Shown: piece after piece, positions 46,601-51,836 of the stretch
How the letters are laid out: every line of letters begins with the position of its first letter
How positions within the stretch are numbered: the stretch's first letter is position 1
Assembly (NCBI GenBank): GCA_021234535.1
Contig: CM037836.1
Coordinates: 29,762,769-29,826,768, forward strand
Reading direction: 5' to 3'
Origin: Stichopus chloronotus
Lineage: Eukaryota > Echinodermata > Holothuroidea > Aspidochirotida > Stichopodidae
DNA length: 64,000 nt
Translations under genes and position numbers: made by a program
The notes under the pieces: model-generated
Databases searched by the model: none
Seen by the model: only the letters and a program-made list of their open reading frames with translations
Told to the model about the DNA's origin: nothing

Positions 46601-47989
46601 CTTACATGGTGGTTGAAGGCAATGAACTTACATGGTAGTTGAAGACAATGAACTTACATGGTGGTTGAAGACAATGAATTTACACAGTACTTGAAGACAA
46701 TGAACTTACACGGTGGTTGAAGACAATGAACTTACATGGTGGTTGAAGACAATGAACTTACATGGTGGTTGAAGACAATGAATTTACACGGTACTTGAAG
46801 ACAGTGAACTTTCATGGTGGTTGAAGACAATGAACTTGCATGGTGGTTGAAGACAATGAACTTACATGGTGGTTGAAGACAATGAACATACATGGTGGTT
46901 GAGGACAATGAACTTAACATGGTAGTTGAAGACAATGACAACAGTTCAAATGCTGGAATTAATGTTCTTTGTTTTGTAGCAAATAAAAAGATAATGGGAT
47001 TCGGTGTAAAAGATCACTTACCTTCTGTTACTTAATGTTTGAAACTATTCTTGTAGATTCTCAACAAAAATATTTCAAATGCCACCAATGAAGCAACAGA
47101 TATCCAACAATTCAACATCCATGATAAAAATGTAGACTTTCTCTTGCAAAGTTATTCTTGAGCGTTAAGATTAAGACAGTGGTTTCTTTTTCCTAGTCTG
47201 TGGTTTCTGTTAGACTAATCACAAGTAAATCCTATTTTTTCTTGTAAACAGCATTTTCATGTCACGATGGAGGCTGCCCTTGCATTATGTATTGTCCTCG
47301 GCAACAGACTATCATCTCTGGTAGCAAAAGGGGTGAGATCGCCCTTTTTGATTTGCGACAGAGAAAGATTCGACAAACATTCCAAGCTCATGAGTCTGGC
47401 ATCAGAAGCCTAGCTGTCAGCCCCTGTGAAAGCTTTTTTGTCAGTGGATCAGCAGAGGGTAACATAAAGGTAAGAATATGTGACAGAGGATGACTTGCAG
47501 GCCGGTAGGCAGAACAGAGAGATGGTCATACAAGGGAGGGGTGAGGGGGCTCTTAAACTCTAGATAGGGACCAGGGATTGGTCAAAGAAGGAAACCAAAT
47601 GTGATTACAAAATAATGACTAACATTTTAGCCACAATGTGCAGCAGTTTTCATCCAGCATGCTGACTTATTTTGACAAACTATTACCTTATTGCAGAGGT
47701 AAGATGAAACGTTATATAGAAGAAAAATCTCGTACATGAGATTAGAAGGAGGAGGCAGGCAGAGATCTGCTGACATTGTTGGACGTTGAATTTGTTTTTG
47801 CAGGTTTGGTCGTTAGAAGTCCATGGACTTCTCCACTGCTTTTCTGGCCAGCATCCCAAGGGCAGTTTCTTCCGGCCAGGGACCACAGGAGTGCTACAGC
47901 TGGCCGTCTTACAACCCAACTATTTGTACTCATGTGGAGCAGATGGAACATTAAAGTGGAGAACATTACCTGAACATAATGGAGACTAG
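1477..47989 (+). CDS. dmxl: DmX-like protein / rabconnectin-3 alpha (DMXL1/2 family), spliced gene, 5' end outside window
   Basis: In the family, DMXL proteins (yeast Rav1, fly Rbcn-3A) are WD40 scaffolds of the RAVE/rabconnectin-3 complex, which promotes V-ATPase assembly; they act on endosomes and synaptic vesicles. In the sequence, 29 exons joined by GT/AG sites with matching phases give about 3148 residues, near the family's ~3000. In order: N-terminal WD40 blades (YLAHPRAVTGFSWRRTSKY), a WLNNKELQFTL segment, a middle WD40-like part (SGHRFQVNDLACHPVLPLL-type, ELILW, ACFVASDGYSLRLFQAV), RPGCIIELD, LPEGVEIVSASPAAGHLSSS, the Rav1-like core (DECGLRYLLAMKFYLCL, FHSEAEEELLSLLP, GWWVRNN, WRKAALKNAFALLG), DWS-P motifs, LPLPTTLPLLSAS, and C-terminal WD40 blades ending GADGTLKWRTL. 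The initiator exon is missing because the window begins inside the gene. Vertebrates have two paralogues; which one this equals cannot be told, and invertebrates usually have one. Confidence 0.97.
2376..2442 (+). CDS. dmxl: dmxl exon (N-terminal WD40)
   Basis: A 67-bp exon between ATCAG and GTAAGT. It supplies the base completing the split lysine codon, then reads TATPVYNLKYSSDGQFFASA, a WD40 strand pattern equal to the family's 'VHLMEWSPDGEYFATAGK'. Leaves in phase 0. Confidence 0.93.
4188..4928. repeat. Minisatellite, ~36/37-bp unit with 73-bp higher-order dimer
   Basis: About 20 tandem copies of a unit containing GAGTGACAATCAATAGGTGT. In the central part two variants alternate: one continues GTGTAGTAATTTAGT, the other AAGGTGTTGCTCAGCAGTTTAAT. 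The effective period there is 73 bp. Outer units are more diverged, as expected for an array homogenised from its centre. Lies inside a dmxl intron. Confidence 0.92.
6456..6554. repeat. 33-bp direct repeat, three copies
   Basis: Copies begin with AAGCT(C/T)CTTCAACA at 6456, 6489 and 6522, exactly 33 bp apart, with diverged second halves. Confidence 0.75.
7590..7770. repeat. Dispersed repeat, copy 1 (second copy at 37125-37325)
   Basis: The run from CTGGGTCACA through TTTCATCCAAG, TCTGAACTGACC, ATCTAAAATTGTTGA, to a GGC(A)CAGGCTTC end matches 37125-37325 in the same order and orientation. No coding potential or clear terminal repeats. Probably a non-autonomous mobile element; the class is not determined. 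Confidence 0.7.
8982..9151 (+). CDS. dmxl: dmxl exon (N-terminal WD40)
   Basis: Reads SDRLVKIWYQ, then an insert, then IYLAHPRAVTGFSWRRTSKY, among the most conserved stretches of DMXL N-termini. Acceptor TTTCTAG, donor GTAAAC; phase 0 in, phase 2 out. Confidence 0.96.
9660..10140. repeat. Dispersed element with internal ~140-bp tandem units, copy 1
   Basis: Three successive units start at about 9666, 9813 and 9951 with TGT(T/A)AACATGATATCTCAAG. Each contains GAAGCTTGGAC-GATCTCAT, AGTAGAAGAACCCTATCG and AGGTCATTTGG. A distinct tail follows (TGTGCATGTTGAGACATGAT, then ATTCATAAA) to about 10140. The same order of parts recurs at 11490-12270, and a more diverged relative is at about 50950-51370. 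Confidence 0.75.
11490..12270. repeat. Dispersed element with internal tandem units, copy 2
   Basis: Diverged copies of the unit seen at 9660 (GAAGCTTTGACAGATCTCAT, ACCACTTTGAGTAGCAGAAC, GGGGTCAGATTGTGA), then the same tail (TGTGCATGTTGAGACATGAT, CACATTCATAAAGACTTCTC). Same orientation as the first copy; no coding frame. Confidence 0.72.
14510..14850. repeat. 37-bp minisatellite alternating in 74-bp dimers; each unit has an inverted repeat
   Basis: About nine units built on GGGTGACAGATTCCCTCCTT. Odd units contain CCCCTTCC-TCTT-GGAAGGGG, a perfect 8-bp stem with a 4-base loop. Even units have CCCCTTCC-TGTG-GGAATGGG, the same hairpin with one mismatch. Because 37 is not a multiple of 3, the array stays open across frames and produces a spurious 148-codon minus-strand ORF. 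Confidence 0.93.
16842..17024 (+). CDS. dmxl: dmxl exon (N-terminal WD40)
   Basis: Begins by completing an arginine codon and reads GTVANCLVTSCRDNICRVWR then ETLLPD, equal to the family 'GSVCNVLLTSCHDGVCRLWAETLLPED'. Acceptor ATCCAG, donor GTAAGT; phase 2 in and out. Confidence 0.96.
18136..18299 (+). CDS. dmxl: dmxl exon
   Basis: Basic start (RKKRRTPGANIPL), a histidine-rich part, then VHFHIAATINPNT, equal to family 'CHFHIAASINPTT'. Phase 2 in, phase 1 out before GTAAGT. Confidence 0.95.
18985..19200 (+). CDS. dmxl: dmxl exon
   Basis: Reads DIPLLPAIGTMSKGAAPNFV then NWLNNKELQFTLASEM, matching 'IPLL...HWLNNKELHFTLSIE' of vertebrates. It ends in a polar S/T/Q/E-rich linker. Phase 1 in and out. 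Confidence 0.95.
19262..19360. repeat. Short direct repeat (~47-bp period)
   Basis: The string AATGGCAGACTATTACTAGT recurs (with one TTATGG variant) with GTAGTAGTTG(C/T) spacers, giving about two and a half copies in a dmxl intron. Confidence 0.65.
19936..19986 (+). CDS. dmxl: dmxl 51-bp symmetric exon, possible cassette
   Basis: Between CCACAG and GTACGT. It encodes 17 residues (DDTDPSGRESTDGGSLD with split ends), phase 1 in and 1 out, so including or skipping it keeps the frame. It falls in the poorly conserved acidic linker after WLNNKELQFTL. Splice sites and frame support it, but similarity is too low to confirm constant use. Confidence 0.75.
20697..21979 (+). CDS. dmxl: dmxl large exon (middle WD40-like region)
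   Basis: A 1283-bp exon. Family matches: PLVSFSCRIPQAFPQFDA, ISMVTKH-like SMLSKHSNGTLNQWEISFAE, LNVSHVNRSAGHRFQVNDLA, PLLLTSSHHN, SELILW, GGVVELARINSPF, and SACFVASDGYSLRLFQAVID. Between SSHHN and SELILW is a lineage-variable insert with three consecutive basophilic-kinase sites (RKSSV, RRASL, KRGSV). Acceptor CCCTCAG, donor GTGAGA; phase 1 in, 0 out. Confidence 0.98.
23314..23475 (+). CDS. dmxl: dmxl exon
   Basis: A variable start, then RVVSLQSTSRPGCIIELDKL, equal to family 'NIVSQQSTARPGCIIELDAI'. Acceptor TTCCAG, donor GTAAAG; phase 0 both ends. Confidence 0.96.
23660..23960. repeat. Degenerate GA-rich tandem repeat
   Basis: Repeated pieces such as TATGAAGGGAGTAGATGAGG and GAGGGATTGTTA in a purine-rich run inside an intron. 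Unit boundaries are blurred by divergence. Confidence 0.6.
24187..24433 (+). CDS. dmxl: dmxl exon
   Basis: Reads NWQNVQLMHTFHKQFITG, a proline/serine stretch, then FDECFYLVVIDRKD and INMWYIRLRTE, equal to family 'LLHVFQEDFIIG...FYLVVIEKDSNNNSILHMWHL'. Phase 0 in, phase 1 out before GTAAAG. Confidence 0.96.
26190..28358 (+). CDS. dmxl: dmxl largest exon (acidic linker, WD40, start of Rav1-like core)
   Basis: 2169 bp. It opens with an S/D-rich acidic run (DVDDSSDDDDDSSVDARDGD). Then come LPEGVEIVSASPAAGHLSSS, CIYPACAAPYLLSTACSDGR, YKWEEWELM, AWASKEDGSHLLTVGLGSKV, GILVVGLENEMHVYSQWR, LPQYHPIQLMGLMNCGRINR and FGPGQAKLLANYLTRMHLPG, all family hallmarks in the expected order. The donor is CATGCAG|GTATTA; an in-frame stop follows only inside the intron. 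Phase 1 in and out. Confidence 0.98.
28642..28730 (+). CDS. dmxl: dmxl exon (Rav1-like core)
   Basis: Reads GETLDECGLRYLLAMKFYLC then LIKSLPLPQQ, equal to family 'GESLDDCGLRFLLAMKHYTCLLTSLP'. Acceptor CCTCAG, donor GTATCT; phase 1 in, 0 out. Confidence 0.96.
29539..29727 (+). CDS. dmxl: dmxl exon (Rav1-like core)
   Basis: Reads HFIWAFHSEAEEELLSLLPS, then WAELRAMGVGWWVRNNTTLR and RCMEK. This is the most conserved segment shared with yeast Rav1. Phase 0 both ends. Confidence 0.98.
30159..30256 (+). CDS. dmxl: dmxl exon (Rav1-like core)
   Basis: Reads VAKSQFQAEKNPLDAALFYL then AMKKKTLLWGLFR, equal to family 'DALDAALFYLSMKKKAVVWGLFR'. Phase 0 in, 2 out before GTGAGT. Confidence 0.98.
30620..32589 (+). 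CDS. dmxl: dmxl large exon (end of Rav1-like core, DWS-P motifs)
   Basis: 1970 bp. Family matches: WRKAALKNAFALLGRQRFEH, AAAFFLLAGSLKDAVEVCL, DIQLAMVISRLYE, DPFLRSMAYWLLKDYIKALD, FNFYNYLRTHPLIVLR, CPLLALEVLSHLPKV. Then a linker with repeated short motifs (FDWSKPS, FDWSQPV, LDWGDDP), AQQLKFTCCLKVMMEELRTL, GGLASVCMELVLLMQE and SPLPLPTTLPLLSAS. The true end is SKWPG at the donor CCAG|GTGAGA (32590); the continuing open frame to 32645 is intron read-through. Confidence 0.98.
33394..33627 (+). CDS. dmxl: dmxl exon
   Basis: Reads GVATLQALLSSEKD, then LCEGLLSVYMTLLVRALSTH and LNERLWASVFGGGAKV, equal to family 'LCEAVVAVYLSLLIHAL...LNNRMWAAVFGGGVKL'. Phase 1 in and out. Confidence 0.96.
34192..34370 (+). 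CDS. dmxl: dmxl exon
   Basis: Reads QRNKYTLRLMGKASSGRNPT, a variable part, then EVFIAPETSIIDYFMVK, equal to family 'RRRFNMRMLVPGR...KFIPPELSMWDYFVAK'. Phase 1 in, 0 out before GTAAGC. Confidence 0.95.
34560..35050. repeat. Two related copies of a dispersed repeat
   Basis: About 34730-34800 (CAATTTTTACCCAGTGATATGC, then AGAGCTTCAGGGTCTTTGCC) and about 34925-35000 (AATTTTTCACCCAGAGATATGC, then CCCTAGACCCCCACTGGGGC) share order and wording. They look like decayed copies of one high-copy element. Outer boundaries are uncertain. Confidence 0.5.
35110..35455. repeat. Degenerate tandem repeat with AAGTAATGGTTCT core
   Basis: The words AAGTAATGGTTCTCA, AAGGATCATTC and GTTCTTGGTGGT recur at roughly 60-bp steps just upstream of the acceptor at 35490. 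No coding potential. Confidence 0.6.
35491..35761 (+). CDS. dmxl: dmxl exon (acidic linker and helical segment)
   Basis: Starts PHIEAMQGDIDFDSEASDDS and continues with a D/E/Y-rich run, equal in position to the acidic 'DSDESIHSDDEDDDAFFSD' of vertebrates. It then reads DPTSYSWCLLRYTTIRLVLQ and TFLPSVGIELA. Phase 0 in, 1 out. Confidence 0.97.
36302..36402. repeat. Degenerate (AATC)n microsatellite beside an acceptor
   Basis: TCAATCAATAAG and CATCTGTCAATCAATCAATC-type repeats directly upstream of the exon acceptor at 36419. Confidence 0.7.
36420..36627 (+). CDS. dmxl: dmxl exon
   Basis: Reads ELPVASPILHSILKLLEQWQ, LDLFAGPPAEYL and GPSILRYKGLLEPSNTPF, equal to family 'SELPVTSPLGIAVIKNLENW...FEGPPPNYI...GPAILRNKAMLEPENTPF'. 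Phase 1 in, 2 out. Confidence 0.97.
36902..37016 (+). CDS. dmxl: dmxl exon
   Basis: Reads RYWNFLVRQEAVQDVFIKYI then FEKNKTEE, equal to family 'RLWHFLVKQEVLQETFIRYIFTKKRK'. Acceptor AAACAG, donor GTGAGA; phase 2 in, 0 out. Confidence 0.97.
37125..37325. repeat. Dispersed repeat, copy 2 (see 7590-7770)
   Basis: CTGGGTCACATTATG, TTTCATCCAAGG, AATCTGAACTGACCATG, ATCTAAAATTGTTGAATTTG and GGGCAGGCTTCTTCC appear in the same order and orientation as at 7590-7770. Confidence 0.7.
37647..37766 (+). CDS. dmxl: dmxl exon
   Basis: Reads GSEGRMKAPPSGKVRIIHKE then QDRIPAFCFNQ, equal to family 'GYPGGKAKVIHKESDMIMAFSVN'. Phase 0 both ends. The next certain exon is at 41740; a 39-bp candidate exon lies between. 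Confidence 0.95.
39054..39092 (+). CDS. dmxl: Candidate 39-bp cassette exon of dmxl
   Basis: After a pyrimidine-rich tract and TTTCACAG the frame reads ADWRNISLNGEFR with no stop, then GTAGGT. It is phase 0 at both ends and exactly 13 codons, so it could be spliced between the flanking exons without disturbing the frame. Against it: joining 37766 directly to 41740 already aligns residue for residue with vertebrate DMXL2, so it is at most optional. Confidence 0.3.
40780..41290 (+). mobile_element. Decayed non-LTR retrotransposon, 3' end of reverse transcriptase ORF
   Basis: Translated pieces in shifting frames follow the usual order of LINE C-termini: TYGSEPWTVKNE, FAKRANALRMW, VSWT, LEKLRLCGEIHGRHNRR and finally NRPEWKAMVTGLPLEEGH with a stop at about 41281-41283. 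Several stops and frameshifts show it is dead. Same orientation as dmxl. The superfamily cannot be fixed from this remnant. Confidence 0.75.
40899..40971. mobile_element. ~73-bp nested insertion flanked by a ~12-bp imperfect direct repeat
   Basis: Within the LINE remnant, CTTGGACAGAAT (40887-40898) and CTTGGACAAAAT (40972-40983) flank a 73-bp AT-rich block containing the palindrome TGATTTAAATCA (40919-40930 approx.) and a second ATTTAAATCATGATT. Removing block plus one flank rejoins the LINE-like frame around SWT. This looks like target-site duplication around a very small element. Confidence 0.55.
41740..41867 (+). CDS. dmxl: dmxl exon (C-terminal WD40)
   Basis: Reads STPTTVVVSTHHGLMELDIS then EPEVPYWLEEEED, equal to family 'EIVLASTHDVQELDVTSLL...YIWIGEEYD'. 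Phase 0 in, 2 out. Confidence 0.95.
41900..42245. repeat. Degenerate ~30-36-bp tandem repeat
   Basis: The words GGACAGTCCATA(C/T)TGTGACATTGTGTT recur about ten times with strong divergence inside a dmxl intron. Confidence 0.75.
42825..42999 (+). CDS. dmxl: dmxl exon (linker before last WD40 blades)
   Basis: Reads VSRNTDDDFLLMHTMDNSSS, AAYSDLSSDSLSGQTGRGTN. Poorly conserved, but in the place of the variable serine-rich segment before 'KRNLHNVKRMTSHP' in vertebrates. Splice sites and phases (2 in, 0 out) fit both neighbours. Confidence 0.88.
43855..43915 (+). CDS. dmxl: dmxl exon (C-terminal WD40)
   Basis: A 61-bp exon reading ITQRQLPHVRCLAAHPSLPY, equal to family 'KRNLHNVKRMTSHPVHQYY'. Phase 0 in, 1 out before GTAAGT. 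Confidence 0.94.
44468..44620. repeat. 56-bp tandem repeat, nearly three copies
   Basis: Copies start TTACCAATCAATCAATACC at 44468, 44524 and 44580, exactly 56 bp apart. The first two are almost identical; the third diverges after CCAT. The array ends about 20 bp before the acceptor at 44639. Confidence 0.9.
44640..44770 (+). CDS. dmxl: dmxl exon (C-terminal WD40)
   Basis: Reads LSGSGDGSVHLWEWGHNQKL, then QFPKVSQIRVNDQGNK, equal to family 'YLTGAQDGSVRMFEW...ARVTRLYFNSQGNK'. A complete blade with G-SVHLW signature. Phase 1 in, 0 out. Confidence 0.97.
45259..45339 (+). CDS. dmxl: dmxl exon (C-terminal WD40)
   Basis: Reads FGVSDENGQLCLWQMGMNNP then VVTKPYW, equal to family 'CGVADGEGFLSIWQV...PKPYMSW'. 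Phase 0 both ends. Confidence 0.97.
45485..45765. repeat. Degenerate ~60-bp tandem repeat
   Basis: Words such as TATCCTTGACAG, TTATGATTACTGAT and GTATCACATTCTCA recur about five times in a dmxl intron. Confidence 0.7.
46110..46254 (+). CDS. dmxl: dmxl exon (C-terminal WD40)
   Basis: Reads SMQCHSKMASDFVFLGSSSF, LATAGLSNDNKNICLWDTLM, equal to family 'SWQCHSKATSDFAFITSSSLVATSGHSNDNRNVCLWDTL'. Phase 0 in, 1 out before GTGAGT. Confidence 0.98.
46508..46940. repeat. 26-bp minisatellite, ~16 copies
   Basis: Tandem units of CATGGTGGTTGAAGACAATGAACTTA with few changes; some have CACAGTACTTG or an ATTT variant. Outer units are the most diverged. Lies in a dmxl intron and produces a spurious minus-strand ORF. 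Confidence 0.93.
47252..47469 (+). CDS. dmxl: dmxl exon (C-terminal WD40)
   Basis: Reads FSCHDGGCPCIMYCPRQQTI, ISGSKRGEIALFDLRQRKIR, QTFQAHESGIRSLAVSP and FFVSGSAEGNIK, equal to family 'TCHDHGATVLQYAPKQQLLISGGRKGHVCIFDIRQRQLIHTFQAHD...TTGSAEGNIK'. Phase 1 in, 0 out. Confidence 0.98.
47804..47989 (+). CDS. dmxl: dmxl last coding exon
   Basis: Reads VWSLEVHGLLHCFSGQHPKG, then LAVLQPNYLYSCGADGTLKW and RTLPEHNGD, stop TAG at 47987-47989. This closes the propeller like family 'VWRLTGHGLIHSFKSEH...RLFSCGADGTLKTRVLP'. It lacks the last dozen residues of vertebrate DMXL2 (after RVLP). Confidence 0.98.
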   Translation, partial: VWSLEVHGLLHCFSGQHPKGSFFRPGTTGVLQLAVLQPNYLYSCGADGTLKWRTLPEHNGD

Positions 47990-49971
47990 TGGTTTACATA
48001 TCATGGATTCTACATTATGTGGCAGGGGTCAACCAATGGTGTTAGCATCATCCCAATAATACGTTAATGAAATAAAATGGCTTTAATACTGATTGTTGAT
48101 GTTTCACTTCTCTGAGGTGTTTTTCAGATATCATCACTGAGTTAAATGTTACGGTGCAAAAATGTTCAGATTTTGTGTCTGACTAGGTTTTCAATTTGCT
48201 TCATGTGGCCAAAGTATTTTGACATAAGCTCTGATGCTTACAAATTGTTTAAAGCATTTGGTAGAAGAAAGTATCCCGCAAGACTTGTGGGAAATATGAG
48301 TGCCTGTATATAAATATAATAGAGAAAAGCTAGAATATATGATCAATATTCAGATGAGAAGCTAGATGTATGACCAATATACAGGTGATCAATATATGAT
48401 CAATATATAAGTGATATGATCAATACAGAAGTGAGAATCCACCATAGATGTATGGTTAATATGCAAGTGAGAATCTAGGTATATGATCATTGCAAAAATG
48501 ATTGATAGGCTAGATGTATGATCAATAACGTGTGAATACCTAGATACTAGTGACAACCTGGAAATATGATCAATAGGCAAGATGCTATCAGGTATTTCAA
48601 TCAATAAGTAACCTGTAGGTCGTTATTTCCTTAAGTGTATGCAAGTGGCCTCTTACTTTGACAGAAGTAACCATATTGACATTGTCCCCCAGAGCAATAT
48701 TCTTGTTTACAATTCTTTTATTCCTCTTTTATTTTATAGTGTTCTTTATGATCCGTAGCATCTATGATATTGATCATGTTGGAATGTTGTGTTGTGCTTT
48801 GGTACAAAAAGCTGATTATTACAAAGCAATGTAAAAATCGTGCCACTGTCAAAATTTGCTTCCTGTATCAAAATAAGAAAAGACTGCTGATTTGTCATTG
48901 TTAAGGTTCCCAAAGAAAGTGGTAAAAACAGGTTTGAAAATGTACCTCTTTTATTTCAGCTATTTATCTGGTGTTTGATTTACTGGTCAGAGATATTAAT
49001 ACAAAGCAGTGTATGCATTCCTTGTTTGCTTTCCATATTATGTGAAACAATCCCATATATGTACAATTGTTAAAACATGTTATGTATTATTTATGTTGAA
49101 AGGTGTACATAGGGCATCGAGTAGTATGAAAAAATACAAATATCATGTCTGTAATCTATGACAATATCTTGGACGATATCACTAATGGTTAGTCCTAGCA
49201 ACAACAAGTTATATGCTCAGTTTGCAGAATTTCTGTAGATATGTTTTTCAGTTTTCTTAATGTATCCCCTCTTTCCTATAAAAAATGTAAAACATAGGTG
49301 TCTTGTGTTCGGGTAATTTTATCTGAGCTTGCCAGGGATCTTTGTCCATTTAAGTTTAAGTTAAAGAAAGGTATTATGTCTGGTGAATGTGGGAAATTGT
49401 AATGTAACAATTCCAGTCAAAACTCATATAATGAACAGAATTCTATTCATGTAAATCCGTTAAAGAGACAGGGCATTTTTAAAGGTTGTGCTGAATTGAC
49501 AATCTGTAACTAGTGATAGTGCATATGTGAATAGATCAAATACTATGTAAATGTATTCAGTACAAACTGAGAGTATCAGTATCAGCGTTGCTGTACAGTT
49601 TTGAACAAAGCATATTAATTACAGTACCACTCTAGTTCGTAAGTGTTTACTTTAATCACAATAGCCTGAAGCAAGTTAAGATGCTGTCTTTAATTGGTAA
49701 ATTTTTTTCAATGTGAACCTGGCAATTGCAAACAGCTACTTTATGCAAATGCTTTTCTGACTTATTTTAAATAAGAGCAAATGATGCTTGGTCTCTAACA
49801 GTTGGAACAGAATTTGTGAAAGTTGCTTTTTGCCAAGCAAAATCACTGTAGTCAATGTTGTGGAAAGGTGAATATTAATTTGAAAAAAAAAAGGAAACAT
49901 TTTTAAGATATCACTAAAGTGCAAGACTCTTGTTTCGCTTTAAGACAAAAGACAAATTTTGAATGAATAAA
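47990..49971 (+). other. dmxl 3' UTR region with candidate polyadenylation signals
   Basis: AATAAA occurs at 48071-48076, about 80 bases after the stop, and at 49966-49971, about 2 kb after it. Either could end the transcript; the choice cannot be made from sequence. A degenerate AT-rich repeat (48345-48610) would fall in the longer form. Confidence 0.5.
48345..48610. repeat. Degenerate AT-rich tandem repeat (TATGATCAATAT core)
   Basis: GATGTATGATCAATA, CAAGTGAGAATCTAGGTATATG and similar words recur about eight times at roughly 30-35-bp steps. Confidence 0.75.
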
Positions 49972-51683
49972 GTGTCTATTGAAAAATGAAAAGTTGAATT
50001 AAGTTTTTATGTTAATTCTTTCTTCTGTATTGTTCTCAACTTTTTAAACAACGGTAATGCACACATTATATCCCCCACAAGGCATTAAACGTTGCAATGT
50101 GGCTTAAACATGCTTTGCAATGAACATACAAGAGAGAACATACATGATTCCATCACAAGCAAGTCATAGTACCATTTGAAGTAAATGTGACATGCTTTGG
50201 AATCGAAGCAGAACTGTTGAATTTCAAAATTCATTTTTTTTTTTATTACAAAATTTATTTTGTTGTCTCTTTTGCACACCAAACTTTACTTACATGTAAC
50301 ATGTGCTTTAAGCTTAGTGTGGAATGTGTTTGAAAAATTCATCAGAGAACCTCACCAATATCATCAAAACTTCTTTGCCAAGATCACTTCTTCAACAAGT
50401 TGTAAATATCGAGTGAGGTTACTATAGCTCTTTCATTATGACAAGGATTCCGAGGCAGATTTACAGGAGACTGGGGCAACCTGGAGACTTCAGCTCCAAG
50501 AACTTGCCCCAGGACTGGGCAAATGATTTACATAAAGTATCAGTCACCTATTTTTTTCCGAAAGAGTAAACTTTTGAGACACTAGATCTCAAAGAATGTC
50601 TGGATGCCCCTACAGGGTAGTGCCATTTCCTGCAATCTGGGAGTCTTTTTTTGGCCAAACATTTCTTGGTACGCTACGCTACGCGCCAAACAGAGGTGCT
50701 ACCGTTGAATGATTAAACGTGAATTAGCCCCCCGTGAAATAATGTCCCTAGAACTATGTCTGCAAAGAATGTCTTTATACAAAAATCTAGTTTATTGAAG
50801 AATCTTTTAATTCATCCTGTACTAAGTTAGACCTGTTTCAATTTTGGGACACCCCAATTTTGTGGTGCCAAAAATATCAAGAATGTATTCTTGGCAACCA
50901 TTGAATTGTTAAGCAAAAGGAGAATTAGCCTTTTTTGGTTCCTTGCATCAGCAAAGAGAACCAATGCACTCAGGTTGGCGTGTGTGTATGTATCTGCATC
51001 TGCAACACTTGCTTCGGTACGCTCTAACTCAATAGGGGAAAGCCAGATGAAAGTCAAACTTAGTATGTAGCTTTGCCTTATTGAGAAGGTGTGCCCTATT
51101 GTTTTTGGTGGAAATCAAAGGTCACCTGAGGGCAAAACTCTGTTTCTTTGACACTTGCTTGGGTATGCTGTAACTTAATAGGGGAGCCTCAAAGTTGGTA
51201 TGTAGGTTTGCCATATTGAGAAGGTGTGCCCTATTGTTTTTGGTGGCAGTCAAAGGTCATCTGGGGAACTGGAGGCAAAAGTCTGAAAACCTTGTTATGC
51301 TATGGATGCATATATGTTCCCTTGGTCCCCCTCCTGCAAATCATGGGCATGTTTGTCACGATTGGGGTCCAATGTCTGAAATGGGCCATTTTATAAGAGC
51401 ATGAAATATGTTTCTTTCTCTACAGATTGTTACAAAAGTGAGGGTTCATGGTCAGAAATGGGCTGTATGGGCTATGGTACAAAATAATGCAAAATGCTAC
51501 TTTTACTTCATGATTTACATTATATACTGTACATTTGTGCAAGGAACCACAGTGCCCTTGGGCTCTTCTTAAAACATGTTTGACAATTAAAAAATGCAAG
51601 AAAACTGCTGTCAATGAAAGGTTACAGTTCCATAACAACACTGTCGAACTTGAGATTCAGCAAATTTGTTTCGATTTTGGGTC
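49972..51683. other. Intergenic region between convergent genes
   Basis: No gene recognised. It includes the diverged dispersed repeat at about 50950-51370. A TTTATT at 50791-50796 (AATAAA on the minus strand) could be the FAM227 poly(A) signal, about 890 bp beyond its stop. Confidence 0.5.
50950..51370. repeat. Diverged dispersed repeat with two internal units
   Basis: Two successive units each contain ACACTTGCTT(C/G)GGTA, CT(C)TAACT(C/T)AATAGGGGA, ATTGAGAAGGTGTGCCCTAT and AAAGGTCA(C/T)CTG. The layout (regulatory-like AAGGTCA word after a CCCTAT word) resembles the elements at 9660 and 11490. Confidence 0.65.
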
Positions 51684-51836
51684 TCACATGTCATCATCAT
51701 CATCTTCCGATGATGAAGTTTCATGAAGTGATTCCTCATCTAATGAAGATTCTGAGGAGGTGGTAACCACTCTGAGCTGTCGGTTTTCATCCCGCTCTTT
51801 AGTCTTGCGCCTTGGTCTCACCTTTCCTTCTCTTTC
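51684..51836 (-). CDS. FAM227B: FAM227 last coding exon, charged acidic tail
   Basis: After AATCAACAG the frame reads EREGKVRPRRKTKERDENRQ, LRVVTTSSESSLDEESLHET, SSSEDDDDDM, stop TGA. Phase 0 in fits the previous exon. A basic start and an acidic serine-rich end; no domain. Confidence 0.85.
   Translation of the reverse strand, partial: EREGKVRPRRKTKERDENRQLRVVTTSSESSLDEESLHETSSSEDDDDDM

Noticed and set aside
46732..46941. 69-codon minus-strand frame with repeating residues
   Set aside because: Product of the 26-bp minisatellite.
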